NCBI RefSeq assembly: GCF_900095725.1
Contig: NZ_FMMP01000017.1
Location: 1-64,000, forward strand
Reading direction: 5' to 3'
Source: Cellulosilyticum sp. I15G10I2
GTDB lineage: Bacteria; Bacillota; Clostridia; Lachnospirales; Cellulosilyticaceae
DNA length: 64,000 bases
Shown: piece by piece, positions 36,704 through 45,834 of the stretch
Layout of the letters: every line of letters starts with the position of its first letter
Numbering within the stretch: the first letter of the stretch is position 1
Translations under genes and position numbers: made by a program
The notes under the pieces: generated by a model
Databases searched by the model: none
What the model was told of the DNA's origin: nothing
The model's input: only the letters and a program-made list of their open reading frames with translations

Positions 36704-37759
36704 ATGAAAAAATTATTATGTATGATAGGGGCATTAGCATTAACTTTTAGTATGGCAGGGTGTGCTGCAAAACCAGAGGCTGCAAAAAGTGAGAGTAAAA
36801 CGGAGACCACAGCACCAGCCGCGTCAGAGGCGCCAGCGGAAGTTATTAAACTACGTGTAGCACACAATCAAACATCTCTTGATAACCCATACCAATATGG
36901 ACTTACTAAATTTGCAGAAGAACTTGAAAAACTATCAGGTGGGACGATGGTTGCAGAAGTATACCCAGGAACACTTGGTACAAATGAATCTGAACTTGCT
37001 ATGAAACTCACAACTGATTCGGTTGATATGGTTGTTGCTTCTCCAGGATTTATGGCAAGTACCGGTGTTAAAGAGTTTGATTTACTTTCACTACTCTATT
37101 TATTTGATAGTTTTGAACATTGGGAGTCAACTATTGATGGTGAATTTGGAGATACAATGAAATCACTGATTTCAGAGAAGACGGATAATGAGTTTAAGGT
37201 TGTTGGTTATTATTCATCTGGTGTAAGAAATTACTATGGTAAAAAACCAATTACAGTACCTGCTGATGCAGCTGGGCTTAATATTAGATTACAAGCATCT
37301 CCAGTTCAACAACAATTCTGGCAAGCAGCAGGAGCCAACCCAGTTAGTGTAGGCTGGCAGGAACTTTATCAAGCTCTAAGTACAGGGACGACAGATGCGG
37401 CAGAGAATGATCATACGAATATGATGCTTCAAGAGCATCATAAAACACCAAATGGTAAATATACTTCATTAACAGCACACGATTATACAACAAGATTACT
37501 TTTAATGAATGGCAGAAAGTTTGATGGTTTTACAGAAGAACAACAAGGTTGGATACTTGAAGCCAGCAAGGCATCTGTAGCTGAAGAAAGAGCTGTAACA
37601 TATAAAATGCTTGAAGAATCAAAAGAAAAAATTGTTGCAGATGGTGGGGTTATAAACGAAGTTGATTTAGAGACTTTTAGAACACTTGCAATGCCGATCC
37701 AAGATGCTTATGCGAAAGAAAATGGACTAGAAGATTTGCTTGCACTTACAAGAAAATAA
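36704..37759 (+). CDS. TRAP substrate-binding lipoprotein (YiaO/DctP type)
   Basis: 351 residues. Lipobox MAGC (Cys about 23), charged Ala/Glu linker, then DctP fold: YPGTLGTNESEL, GVRNYYGKKPI, LNIRLQASP with the conserved Arg, WQELYQALSTGTTDAAEN. GGAGGG 8 nt upstream. By context the counterpart of YiaO, which binds 2,3-diketo-L-gulonate. Confidence 0.92.
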   Translation: MKKLLCMIGALALTFSMAGCAAKPEAAKSESKTETTAPAASEAPAEVIKLRVAHNQTSLDNPYQYGLTKFAEELEKLSGGTMVAEVYPGTLGTNESELAMKLTTDSVDMVVASPGFMASTGVKEFDLLSLLYLFDSFEHWESTIDGEFGDTMKSLISEKTDNEFKVVGYYSSGVRNYYGKKPITVPADAAGLNIRLQASPVQQQFWQAAGANPVSVGWQELYQALSTGTTDAAENDHTNMMLQEHHKTPNGKYTSLTAHDYTTRLLLMNGRKFDGFTEEQQGWILEASKASVAEERAVTYKMLEESKEKIVADGGVINEVDLETFRTLAMPIQDAYAKENGLEDLLALTRK

Positions 37760-37776
37760 ATAATCTAAAGGAATAG

Positions 37777-37822
37777 AGAGTTTAATGGTTATCTACAAAG
37801 ATAGCCTTAGACTCTTTTTTTT
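37777..37822 (+). terminator. Attenuator hairpin between binding protein and permease genes
   Basis: AGAGTTTAATGGTTATC pairs imperfectly with GATAGCCTTAGACTCT around a 6-nt loop and runs into eight T residues. The same P-gene/hairpin/Q-gene layout occurs at 14871. Confidence 0.75.
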
Positions 37823-37839
37823 AGAAAGGACGGTTAGTA

Positions 37840-38322
37840 ATGGATAAGTTATCTAGAATGATATATAAAGCAGAGCTTTCTTTAGGTGTGCTATTTATCA
37901 GTATATTCTTTGTTACCATTGTTATTCAAGTGGTTGGTCGCTATACAGGTGTTACTGTAAGCTGGACCGGAGAAGTTAGTTCGTACTCTTTCATATGGGC
38001 GGTGTTTATGGGGGCGGGGGCTATGACTTATGAGAATAAGCATTTTTCCTTTGCATCTTTACAAGAGAAATTAACTGGCAGGAAAAGAGAACTTATTAAT
38101 ATATTTATTTCGCTCGTTATTATGCTATATTCTTCAGCGACTTTATATTATGGCATTATAATAGCTAAGAAATTTTGGAATTATAGATGGATTAGCTTGC
38201 CGAGTATCAAAATGGGTTATACATGGTTGTGTGTACCTATTTTAGGAGGAACATGTACACTATTTTGTATCAACCATCTTATAAAATATTTTAAAAATTT
38301 TAGTGCGGGAGGGATAAAATAA
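37840..38322 (+). CDS. TRAP small permease (YiaM/DctQ type)
   Basis: 160 residues, four membrane helices, with the DctQ-type segment VSWTGEVSSYSFIWAVFMGAGAM. AGAAAGGA before the ATG. Stop overlaps the next start (TAATG). Confidence 0.91.
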   Translation: MDKLSRMIYKAELSLGVLFISIFFVTIVIQVVGRYTGVTVSWTGEVSSYSFIWAVFMGAGAMTYENKHFSFASLQEKLTGRKRELINIFISLVIMLYSSATLYYGIIIAKKFWNYRWISLPSIKMGYTWLCVPILGGTCTLFCINHLIKYFKNFSAGGIK

Positions 38323-39611
38323 TGACACAAGCATTATTGGTTATTTTATTCACAGGGCTGATTGTTCTCGGCGTACCTATATCTTATGTGATTGGTATGG
38401 TAGCGTTTATAGGTATTTTATTAATTCCACAGTTAAGTGGTATTGTGGTTTTTATGAAAATGTTCACAGGACTTGATTCTTTTGTCCTTTTGGCAGTACC
38501 TTTATTTATTCTTGCAGCTAACTTAATGAATCATGGATCTATATCCAAAAAACTTATTGACTTATCTAGTGCGCTGGTAGGACATATAAGAGGGGGTCTT
38601 GCACATTCAAATATTTTGGTATCTATGATTTTTGCCGGGGTATCAGGATCGTCACAAGCAGATACTGCTGGTGTTGGTAAAATACTCATACCTCAAATGG
38701 AAGAAAATGGATATGACAAGGGTACGGCGGTAGGTGTTACCGCAGCATCATCTACTTTAGGTAGCATTATTCCGCCAAGTATTACGATGGTTGTTTATGC
38801 TGGTATTGCCAATGTGTCTACAAGTGCACTTTTTGTGGCAGGAATTATTCCGGGTGTTCTCTTAGGTTTAGCTATGATGCTTGTTGTCTATTTTATTGGT
38901 ATAAAAAGAGGTTTTCCGAAAAATAAGAGAACCCCGCTTAAGACGACAATGCGTTTATTTTATAAGAGTGCACCTGCACTTATGACACCAGTAATCATTA
39001 TTGGAGGTATTGTAACGGGAGCCTATACACCTACTGAGGCAGCAGCTTTTGCCTGTGTATATGCGCTTATTATTGGAATGTTTGTCTATAAAACAATCAA
39101 GATAAAAGATCTTCCAGAAATTATAAAAGAAACACTTAAGCTTAGCTCTTTATCACTATTTGCTTTATCTACAGCTAATGCACTTGGAGAACTCTTGGGA
39201 TATTATAATGTATCAACTAAAGCATCTCAGTTCTTCGCGGGTATGCCAGGGGGTGCCTACACCTTTATTTTTGTAGTTGTTGTATTTTTCTTGATCATTG
39301 GGACATTTATGGATGCTGTTCCTGCTATGATACTATTTGTACCTGTTATTCTGCCTGCGGCGATTACGCTTGGGGTTGATCCTGTGCATTTAGGGCTTGT
39401 GATCATTATAACATTAGCACTTGGACTCGTAACGCCGCCTTATGGGTTATGCCTTTTAATAGCGGGAACTATTTCAGATCTATCTATTGAAGAATCCTTT
39501 AAGGGTGTGCTGCCTTATTTCTTAGTGGCTATAGCGGTACTCATTTTTGTTGCCTTTTTCCCAAATATTATTATGGGCATACCTAGATTTATTAATCCTA
39601 GTATTTTCTAA
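38322..39611 (+). CDS. TRAP large permease (YiaN/DctM type)
   Basis: 429 residues, 12 helices. LAVPLFILAANLMN, GVSGSSQADTAGVG, IIPPSITMVVYAG and GLVTPPYGLCLLI are DctM hallmarks. Last transporter gene; the next gene is 120 nt away. Confidence 0.94.
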   Translation: MTQALLVILFTGLIVLGVPISYVIGMVAFIGILLIPQLSGIVVFMKMFTGLDSFVLLAVPLFILAANLMNHGSISKKLIDLSSALVGHIRGGLAHSNILVSMIFAGVSGSSQADTAGVGKILIPQMEENGYDKGTAVGVTAASSTLGSIIPPSITMVVYAGIANVSTSALFVAGIIPGVLLGLAMMLVVYFIGIKRGFPKNKRTPLKTTMRLFYKSAPALMTPVIIIGGIVTGAYTPTEAAAFACVYALIIGMFVYKTIKIKDLPEIIKETLKLSSLSLFALSTANALGELLGYYNVSTKASQFFAGMPGGAYTFIFVVVVFFLIIGTFMDAVPAMILFVPVILPAAITLGVDPVHLGLVIIITLALGLVTPPYGLCLLIAGTISDLSIEESFKGVLPYFLVAIAVLIFVAFFPNIIMGIPRFINPSIF

Positions 39612-39731
39612 AATGTAATACTATTAACTATAAAAAAATGCACGCTTGATAAAATATTATGCTAAGGTACATAGTTTAATCTTTTTTATTGCGTTTTGTA
39701 CCTCTGACATAGCGAAAGGAATGATTGGAAA

Positions 39732-40748
39732 ATGAAAGCAGTATTAATACCTGAACCTCATAAAATTATGGTGATGGAAGTTGAGATGGAAAAACTGCAG
39801 AGTGAGAAAGATGTTCTAATTCGAGTCAAAGCTGGAGGGATTTGTGGGTCTGATATGCATGGATACCACGGAACATCCCCTTTTATAAACTACCCTGTTA
39901 TACCGGGACATGAATTTGCGGGAGAAGTAGTTGAAGTTGGAAAGGAAGTAAAAGATATCGTTGTAGGGGATCATATTAGCGTAGATCCGGTGATTAGCTG
40001 CGGCGAGTGCTATGCTTGTAAGACTGGAAGATACAATGTGTGCTCAAGTCTTATGGTTCGAGGCGTGCATGTTAATGGAGGCTTTAAGGAATATGTTTCT
40101 ATTCCAGCTTCGGCTTGTCATAAAATTGATAAGCATATTCCTTGGGAGGTGGCTTGTCTTGTGGAGCCCTTTACAATTGCATCGCAGTCCTTGGCAAGAG
40201 GAGGCATCACAAGAGAAGACATTATTTATATTGCGGGTGCAGGAGCTATAGGTCTTACAATTCTTTTAACGGCAAAAAGTGTAGGTGCAACTGTTATCAT
40301 AGCTGATATATCTGATGAAAAATTGGCACGTGCTAAAGCCATTGGTGCAGACTATGTAATCAATACTATGAATAAATCGCTTGTAGATTTTATTGAAGAA
40401 ACCGAGGGGGTTGAGGGGATAACCTTAGCTTTAGATGCGGTAGGGCATCCGAGTATTATAGAGGCTATTCTTCCTAATATGATGCCTACTGGCAGAGTCG
40501 TTCTTCTCGGGTTTTTGAAAACACCTTCTAATCTTATTCAGATGGAGGTAACAAAAAGAGAGTTAGATGTTAAGGGGTCTAGATTAAGCTGCAATAGATT
40601 CCCTATTGTAGTTGACTGCATAGAAAAAGAGATATTTAATCCAGAAAAGATAATTTCTCATAGGTTTAACTTTACAGAGATTGAAGAGGCTATTCATCTG
40701 CTAATCAGTAAACCTAATGAATGCTGTAAAATAGTTCTTTCTTTTTAG
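39732..40748 (+). CDS. Zinc-dependent medium-chain alcohol dehydrogenase (sugar-acid dehydrogenase-like)
   Basis: 338 residues. Catalytic zinc ligands in GGICGSDMHGYHG (Cys) and IPGHEFAGEVVEVG (His, Glu); structural zinc in CGECYACKTGRYNVCSS (four Cys). NAD site AGAGAIGLTIL. Best resemblance is to L-galactonate/L-idonate/threonine-type dehydrogenases. With YiaK and the Gfo/Idh/MocA enzyme it gives three oxidoreductases for one imported acid. Confidence 0.88.
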   Translation: MKAVLIPEPHKIMVMEVEMEKLQSEKDVLIRVKAGGICGSDMHGYHGTSPFINYPVIPGHEFAGEVVEVGKEVKDIVVGDHISVDPVISCGECYACKTGRYNVCSSLMVRGVHVNGGFKEYVSIPASACHKIDKHIPWEVACLVEPFTIASQSLARGGITREDIIYIAGAGAIGLTILLTAKSVGATVIIADISDEKLARAKAIGADYVINTMNKSLVDFIEETEGVEGITLALDAVGHPSIIEAILPNMMPTGRVVLLGFLKTPSNLIQMEVTKRELDVKGSRLSCNRFPIVVDCIEKEIFNPEKIISHRFNFTEIEEAIHLLISKPNECCKIVLSF

Positions 40749-40771
40749 TTGATAAAAGGTTTTTAGTAAGT

Positions 40772-40808
40772 AAAGCCCTCAAGATATTAATTGTCTAGAG
40801 GGTTTTAG
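40772..40808 (+). terminator. Terminator of the yia-like operon
   Basis: AAAGCCCTC/GAGGGTTTT stem with a 17-nt loop. Confidence 0.65.
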
Positions 40809-41160
40809 CTATGTACACCAAGCATAGCATTTTAGAAGAACTATTTGGTAATGCTGTACATTATGATAAAGAGAGTCAAATTTGTGCAACCTATGTCATG
40901 GAGACTGTTGAAAAAAACGATTGCAATGGCCGCTATAGTATGCAAAGATTTAGGAGAAGCCACTATTGCAATTGAATTACGGAAATAAATGGAGTAGAAG
41001 AATACTATGTTTACAACGTATATTAAACTTGAACAGAGGTATGATTATCTAGAGGACAGATTTGTAAAAGCACTTGTATCTCTGCGAAGATGCGCATAAA
41101 TCGCGCTGTATTTCTAGAGAAGCTTGTGCTGTTAAAAAAAGATTGATAAAAATTAGAGTC
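40809..41160. other. Decayed, unidentified coding remnant
   Basis: From ATG 40811 a frame of 54 codons (MYTKHSILEELFGNAVHYDK...) ends in a stop; other frames carry short coding-like stretches such as ATIAIELRK and TTYIKLEQRYDYLEDRF. The pattern looks like one gene broken by several frameshifts. I do not recognise the family. Confidence 0.3.
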
Positions 41161-41186
41161 TAATTATCAAAAGGAGGCAAAAAAAT

Positions 41187-41506
41187 ATGAAATTATCTTT
41201 TAGATGGTATGGTGAAGATGATAAAGTTACACTTCAGAATATCAGACAAATACCAGAAATGTAGCTGTTTTAGAAGATGGCAGAGGATTTGAAGAAAGAG
41301 CACATCTTTCTTCTTGTGGAAGTTTGGATATGTTTGCTATTTTGCAAGCGCTTCATAAAAATGGTTTTGATGGTTATATGAGGCCAGACCATGGGCGTAT
41401 GATTTGGGGAGAAACTGGAAGAGCTGGTTATGGATTATATGACAGAGCTTTAGGGGCTACTTATCTTAATGGATTATGGGAAGCTCTAGAAAAGCTAGAT
41501 AAGTAA
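41187..41506 (+). pseudogene. uxuA: Mannonate dehydratase (uxuA) with ~250-codon internal deletion
   Basis: ATG 41187, preceded by AAGGAGG, encodes [14 protein letters not shown] and then IRQIPEM before a stop: the N-terminus of UxuA. One base out of frame, the sequence continues [20 protein letters not shown] and ends [17 protein letters not shown] ... [19 protein letters not shown], the UxuA C-terminus. Normal UxuA has about 350-360 residues; only about 107 remain. UxuA dehydrates D-mannonate to 2-keto-3-deoxygluconate, so the locus once linked to the glucuronate route. Confidence 0.85.
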
Positions 41507-41624
41507 TAAAGGGAGTCTGAATGGCTTCTTTCGGCAAGTTGGGAACTAGCCAAAAGGTCTAGAATTGTGTTGACTGTTCTATTTAATAGCAAGTATACTA
41601 GAGAAGATTAAATAGGGGGTCGAC

Positions 41625-42329
41625 ATGAAACTAAAAAGACTATTCACTCTGTTTTTAGGGATTTTATTATATGGACTCGGGATTGTACTATCCATTAAAG
41701 CAAATCTTGGGATTTCACCTTGGGATGCATTTCACCAAGGGCTTTCAGCTCTAATAGGTGTTACCCTGGGGCAAGCTGGTATTGGGGTTGGACTCTTAAT
41801 TCTGGTCTTTAATTATTGGCTTAAAGAAAAAATAGGTTTTGGTACAATTGTTAATATATTTGGCATAGGGCTGGTTATTGATCTTCTTTTCTACCTGGAT
41901 CTCATACCAACAATGAATACACTATTAAGTGGAATAATAACAATTATAGTGAGTATGTTTACTATTGCTCTTGCGAGTTACTTTTATATTGGCGCAGGAT
42001 ATGGAACGGGACCTAGAGATGGACTTATGGTGGGGCTGGTTAAAAAAACAAATAAAAAGGTTGGTCTAATCAGAGGCAGCATTGAACTTACTGTTCTTGG
42101 GATTGGATTTATGCTAGGTGGAAAGATTGGACTGGGGACTGTCATTCTCGGAATTGGCATAGGACCTGTTGTTCAGCTTACTTTTAGACTTCTTCGCTTT
42201 AATGTAAGTGGAGTTAAACATGAATATCTTTTTGAAAAAAATAAGAGTGCAGACTATACAACAGAAGAACAGTCGTATAAAGAAAAGTGTGAAACAGAGC
42301 TGCAGTTCACAGCACAGAGTGAAATATAA
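41625..42329 (+). CDS. YczE/YitT-like integral membrane protein
   Basis: 234 residues, about five membrane helices. NLGISPWDAFHQGLS and GAGYGTGPRDGLM are the repeated-half signatures of the YczE/DUF6198 group. Function unknown. A broken second copy of its 5' end is at 32501. GGGGGTCG precedes the ATG. Confidence 0.82.
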   Translation: MKLKRLFTLFLGILLYGLGIVLSIKANLGISPWDAFHQGLSALIGVTLGQAGIGVGLLILVFNYWLKEKIGFGTIVNIFGIGLVIDLLFYLDLIPTMNTLLSGIITIIVSMFTIALASYFYIGAGYGTGPRDGLMVGLVKKTNKKVGLIRGSIELTVLGIGFMLGGKIGLGTVILGIGIGPVVQLTFRLLRFNVSGVKHEYLFEKNKSADYTTEEQSYKEKCETELQFTAQSEI

Positions 42330-42330
42330 A

Positions 42331-42368
42331 ATAGGAGAGGCGTATTAAAATGCGCCTCTCCTATTTTT
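42331..42368 (+). terminator. Strong terminator after the YczE-like gene
   Basis: ATAGGAGAGGCG pairs with TGCGCCTCTCCTAT around a short A-rich loop; TTTTT follows. Confidence 0.9.
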
Positions 42369-42411
42369 AGGTATTTGAAAATTTAGAGGCTCTTATTCAT
42401 TTGCCTAGATC

Positions 42412-42426
42412 ACGTATATCATACGT
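42412..42426 (+). promoter_or_regulatory. Palindrome upstream of the lyase gene
   Basis: ACGTAT-ATC-ATACGT, perfect inverted repeat 204 nt before the heparinase-like gene; nearby ACACGTCAG and ACACGATT/AACGTGT repeats may be half-sites. Possible operator. Confidence 0.35.
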
Positions 42427-42629
42427 ATAATTATAAACACGTCAGAAATCATACACGATTAGGTAAGATATTGGATATCTCCAAACGTGTAACCATATTA
42501 AAATGACAAAAAAGGCAAGGAAGAAAAGAGGAATAGACTATGCTGTATGAGTACAGTTAAAACCAAGCGGCATATTAGTTAGTCCAATTTTAAAAATTAT
42601 AGAGTAGGTATTTTAAAGAGAGAGGGAGA

Positions 42630-44621
42630 ATGAATATGATCCAATTTTCAAAGCAAGAGACTGGGAGGTTAAGGCAAAAGGCTATCAAACAACCTTATAT
42701 TATACAAGTACTAAAAGAGCAGACGGAATCAATTTATAAAGCACCTGTTTTAGTACCGGCTGAGGGTATTGCAAATTGGGGACTTTACTATTACTGTAAA
42801 AGTTGTTCTGTGCATCTGACTTTTAATAGAGCAGACAGATTTCATCATGTATGCCCTGAGTGTGGGGCTGTTTATGAAGGAGAACCCTTTGACAGCACTT
42901 GGTGGAACTTTGTCAATACTGAAAACTATAAGGTCGCTTATACTATGGGGCTTATGTATCTCTTAAGCGAAGACAAAAGCTACGCCAGAAAAGTTATTGA
43001 GATACTAACGGCCTATGCCAAATATTATATAGACTACCAGATCCATGGAGATATTCCGTATAATGGACCGGGAAAGGCAGAGGCACAGACGTTAAATGAA
43101 GCTATCTTTATTAGAAATCTGGCTTTAGCCTATGACTTAGTTGAAGAATGCATGACAAGCGAAGAAAAGGAATTAATAAAGGACAGACTGCTTATACCAG
43201 GAGCGGAGTTTTTAAGAGAGCACCGCCACAATCAAATTCATAACCATGAAGTTATTACTAATTCTGCAATAGCTGTAGTGGGGGTACTTTATCAGCGTGA
43301 CGATCTTATTACATTTGCTTTATATGAAAAATATGGTTTGTTATATCAACTGGAGCATGGCATATTAGAAGATAAAGTGTGGTTTGAATGTAGCTTTGGC
43401 TATCATTTTTATGCGCTGCTTAGTTTTCTTAGCTTTGAAAAATTTGCACTTAACACTTCTTATAGCACTATTAATCACCCCCATTATCAAGGGATGCTAG
43501 AAGCTGTATTCAACTTTTTGCAGCCGGATTTTTCGCTGCCACTGCTTAATGATACCAACTACGGGCATAGTTCGCTTAAACACAATTATTTATTTGAATT
43601 TGTTTACACGCACACAAGATCACCGCAGATTTTAAAGTTATTAAATGAAATCTACAAAGAGCAAGAGCGAAAAAACTTAGAAGCCTTTTTTTATGGGGTA
43701 GATGATCTACCAAAATCGGAACCTATAGAACTTAGATCGTATCATTCCGACAAAGGGTCTGGACATACTGTCTTAAGAGGAGATGACAATAGGTATTTAT
43801 TATTTCGGCATGGTGCATATGGCGGAGAACATGATCATTATGACAGGCTCGGTATTTCTTATCTTGCACATGGAGAACGTATCGCGCCGGATATAGGAAC
43901 CACAGGTTATGGCGCACCGCTTCACTATGATTACTATAAAAACACAGGTACTCATAATACCGTTGTCATCAATGAAGAAAACCAAATGCCTGCTGAAGGA
44001 AAGGTACTGCGCTTTGAAAAGGTGGGAAATATAACTTATATAGAAGCTGAAGTTGACTTTAAAAAGCCTTATGTGATGCCGGACAGCTTTACGATTGTAC
44101 AGTGGGATGAGAAAAGTTATAAAAATGTGCGTATGGTTAGAAAAATAGCTTGGGCGGATACCTATATGGCGGACTTATTTATTGTGGAAGGGGTAGATGA
44201 TTATTCTATTGATTGGTGTATGCACTTTTGTGGAATGAAATCAAGCCAACATGCGGATGAAAAGAAGATCCACCGTTTTTCTGATAAAAAGCCTTTCAAA
44301 TATTTACATGATGTTACCCGGTTAGAGCCTATAGAACAAGTGAAAACAAGCTATAGGATTGGCGGGGCTAATCTTAATTTATTTACCTATCTTAAAGGTG
44401 GGGCAATTTACTATGGAGAAGGCCCAGATAACCCTTCTTTAAAAGATATGTCTTATGTTATACAGAGAATAGAGGGAAATAGTGCTGTATTTTTCAACAT
44501 CATTGAATCTTATCAGGATCATGAAACTCTCTTAAACGTAGAGTTTAAAACAAGTGATGACAAAATAGAGGCAATTATTTATAAAAAAGATACAGTAGAA
44601 AAGGTGGTATTTGAGTTATAA
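42630..44621 (+). CDS. Heparinase II/III-family polysaccharide lyase
   Basis: 663 residues. N-terminal (alpha/alpha) toroid with NHEVITNSAIAVVG (Asn and His of the active site) and FECSFGYHFYALLSF (catalytic Tyr candidate). C-terminal beta-sandwich with FRHGAYGGEHDHYDRLGI (metal/active His). A four-cysteine cluster CKSC...CPEC at about residues 55-79 is extra and may bind zinc. No signal peptide, so it would act inside the cell on an imported uronate oligosaccharide, like oligo-alginate or oligo-heparan lyases. Exact substrate cannot be told. Followed by a mutarotase. Confidence 0.85.
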   Translation: MNMIQFSKQETGRLRQKAIKQPYIIQVLKEQTESIYKAPVLVPAEGIANWGLYYYCKSCSVHLTFNRADRFHHVCPECGAVYEGEPFDSTWWNFVNTENYKVAYTMGLMYLLSEDKSYARKVIEILTAYAKYYIDYQIHGDIPYNGPGKAEAQTLNEAIFIRNLALAYDLVEECMTSEEKELIKDRLLIPGAEFLREHRHNQIHNHEVITNSAIAVVGVLYQRDDLITFALYEKYGLLYQLEHGILEDKVWFECSFGYHFYALLSFLSFEKFALNTSYSTINHPHYQGMLEAVFNFLQPDFSLPLLNDTNYGHSSLKHNYLFEFVYTHTRSPQILKLLNEIYKEQERKNLEAFFYGVDDLPKSEPIELRSYHSDKGSGHTVLRGDDNRYLLFRHGAYGGEHDHYDRLGISYLAHGERIAPDIGTTGYGAPLHYDYYKNTGTHNTVVINEENQMPAEGKVLRFEKVGNITYIEAEVDFKKPYVMPDSFTIVQWDEKSYKNVRMVRKIAWADTYMADLFIVEGVDDYSIDWCMHFCGMKSSQHADEKKIHRFSDKKPFKYLHDVTRLEPIEQVKTSYRIGGANLNLFTYLKGGAIYYGEGPDNPSLKDMSYVIQRIEGNSAVFFNIIESYQDHETLLNVEFKTSDDKIEAIIYKKDTVEKVVFEL

Positions 44622-44655
44622 TGGTACAAGGTAATGAGATAGAGGAGGGAAGGGT

Positions 44656-45702
44656 ATGATTTTCAAATCAGAAGTTATATATGAATATGACAACAAAAAA
44701 GTAAGAGAATACGTGATGTCAAATGACAGGATAGAGGTTCGAGTGATTAACATTGGAGCTAGCCTAAGGGGTATCTATGTGCCGGATAAAAACGGTAAGA
44801 TGGAGAATGTTGTTTTAGCCCATCAAAATGTCGCGGAGTATTTAAAAGGATCGCCTTACTTTGGATCAATCGTTGGAAGAAGTGCAGGGAGAATTGCATT
44901 TGGTCAATGTGAACTCGGTGATCAACCTGTTCAATTAACGATTAATTCAGATGTGAACCATATTCATGGAGGTTTTCAAAATCTAGGGGTTTCCTATTGG
45001 GATATTGAGATGTTTGAAGACGAGAATGAAGCTGTCATTAGCTGTACTTGCAGCCAAGAAGATGGACATGAAGGCTATCCGGGAAATGCAGATTTCAAGG
45101 TTTTTTATCGTCTCAAAGATAATAGTTTAACGCTTGAATATGAGGGTGTGTGTGACAAACAGACTATTATGAATTTGACTAATCATGCTGCTTTTAATCT
45201 TAGCGGAGACTGCAAAGCAACTATTGAAGATCATGATTTAAAGATAGCATCAGAGTATGTTATGGAAGTAGATGCAAAGAAAAATGTTACGGGCAATCAA
45301 CTAGCAGTTGAGCATACAGCTTTTGACTTTAGGTCTTTGGCTAAAATTGACAGCCGTTTAAAGAAAGGGCATCCGCAATTTGAAATTACAGGGGGGATTG
45401 ATCATGCCTTTGTTTTACAGGATCCAAAGGAAATTGAGCTGATTGATGAAGTCTCTGGGCGAAAGATCAATCTCACGACCGATCAGGCATGCGTGGTGTG
45501 CTATACAACTAACTGGCTTGGTCAGCAAGTAACTTTGCAAAGTGGTCAACCAGCATGTAAACATATGGGGATTTGTTTGGAGACACAAGACTTTCCTAAT
45601 GGTGTCAATCTAAAGGATTATAAAGTGAATCAGGTATTTAATGCAGGTGAAAAATATTATAGTAAAACGCAATTAGATTTTAGCGTAGTGAATCATAAAT
45701 AG
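44656..45702 (+). CDS. galM: Aldose 1-epimerase (galactose mutarotase family)
   Basis: 348 residues. GRSAGRIAFGQCEL, NHIHGGFQNLG (catalytic His), LTNHAAFNLSGD (second His) and CLETQDFPNGVN (catalytic Glu) match GalM. It interconverts alpha and beta anomers of a hexose; next to the lyase it probably prepares the released sugar or uronate. GAGGAGGGAAGGG precedes the ATG. Confidence 0.9.
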   Translation: MIFKSEVIYEYDNKKVREYVMSNDRIEVRVINIGASLRGIYVPDKNGKMENVVLAHQNVAEYLKGSPYFGSIVGRSAGRIAFGQCELGDQPVQLTINSDVNHIHGGFQNLGVSYWDIEMFEDENEAVISCTCSQEDGHEGYPGNADFKVFYRLKDNSLTLEYEGVCDKQTIMNLTNHAAFNLSGDCKATIEDHDLKIASEYVMEVDAKKNVTGNQLAVEHTAFDFRSLAKIDSRLKKGHPQFEITGGIDHAFVLQDPKEIELIDEVSGRKINLTTDQACVVCYTTNWLGQQVTLQSGQPACKHMGICLETQDFPNGVNLKDYKVNQVFNAGEKYYSKTQLDFSVVNHK

Positions 45703-45719
45703 GAGCTATTTGAATAAAG

Positions 45720-45766
45720 CAGACAAGAAAAAGAGTGATGAAAATCCAAATTCTTGTCTGTTTTAT
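45720..45766 (+). terminator. Terminator after galM
   Basis: CAGACAAGAA/TTCTTGTCTG stem, 21-nt loop, TTTTATT tail. Confidence 0.75.
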
Positions 45767-45809
45767 TATAAGTTTTGGCTTGTTGTGTACTTGAACATAC
45801 ACGTTATAA

Positions 45810-45834
45810 AACCACCTGTAAGAGTCAGGTGGTT
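45810..45834 (-). terminator. Terminator of the RpiR gene
   Basis: AACCACCTG/CAGGTGGTT stem with a 7-nt loop, overlapping the minus-strand stop codon; TTATAA follows on that strand. Confidence 0.6.
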
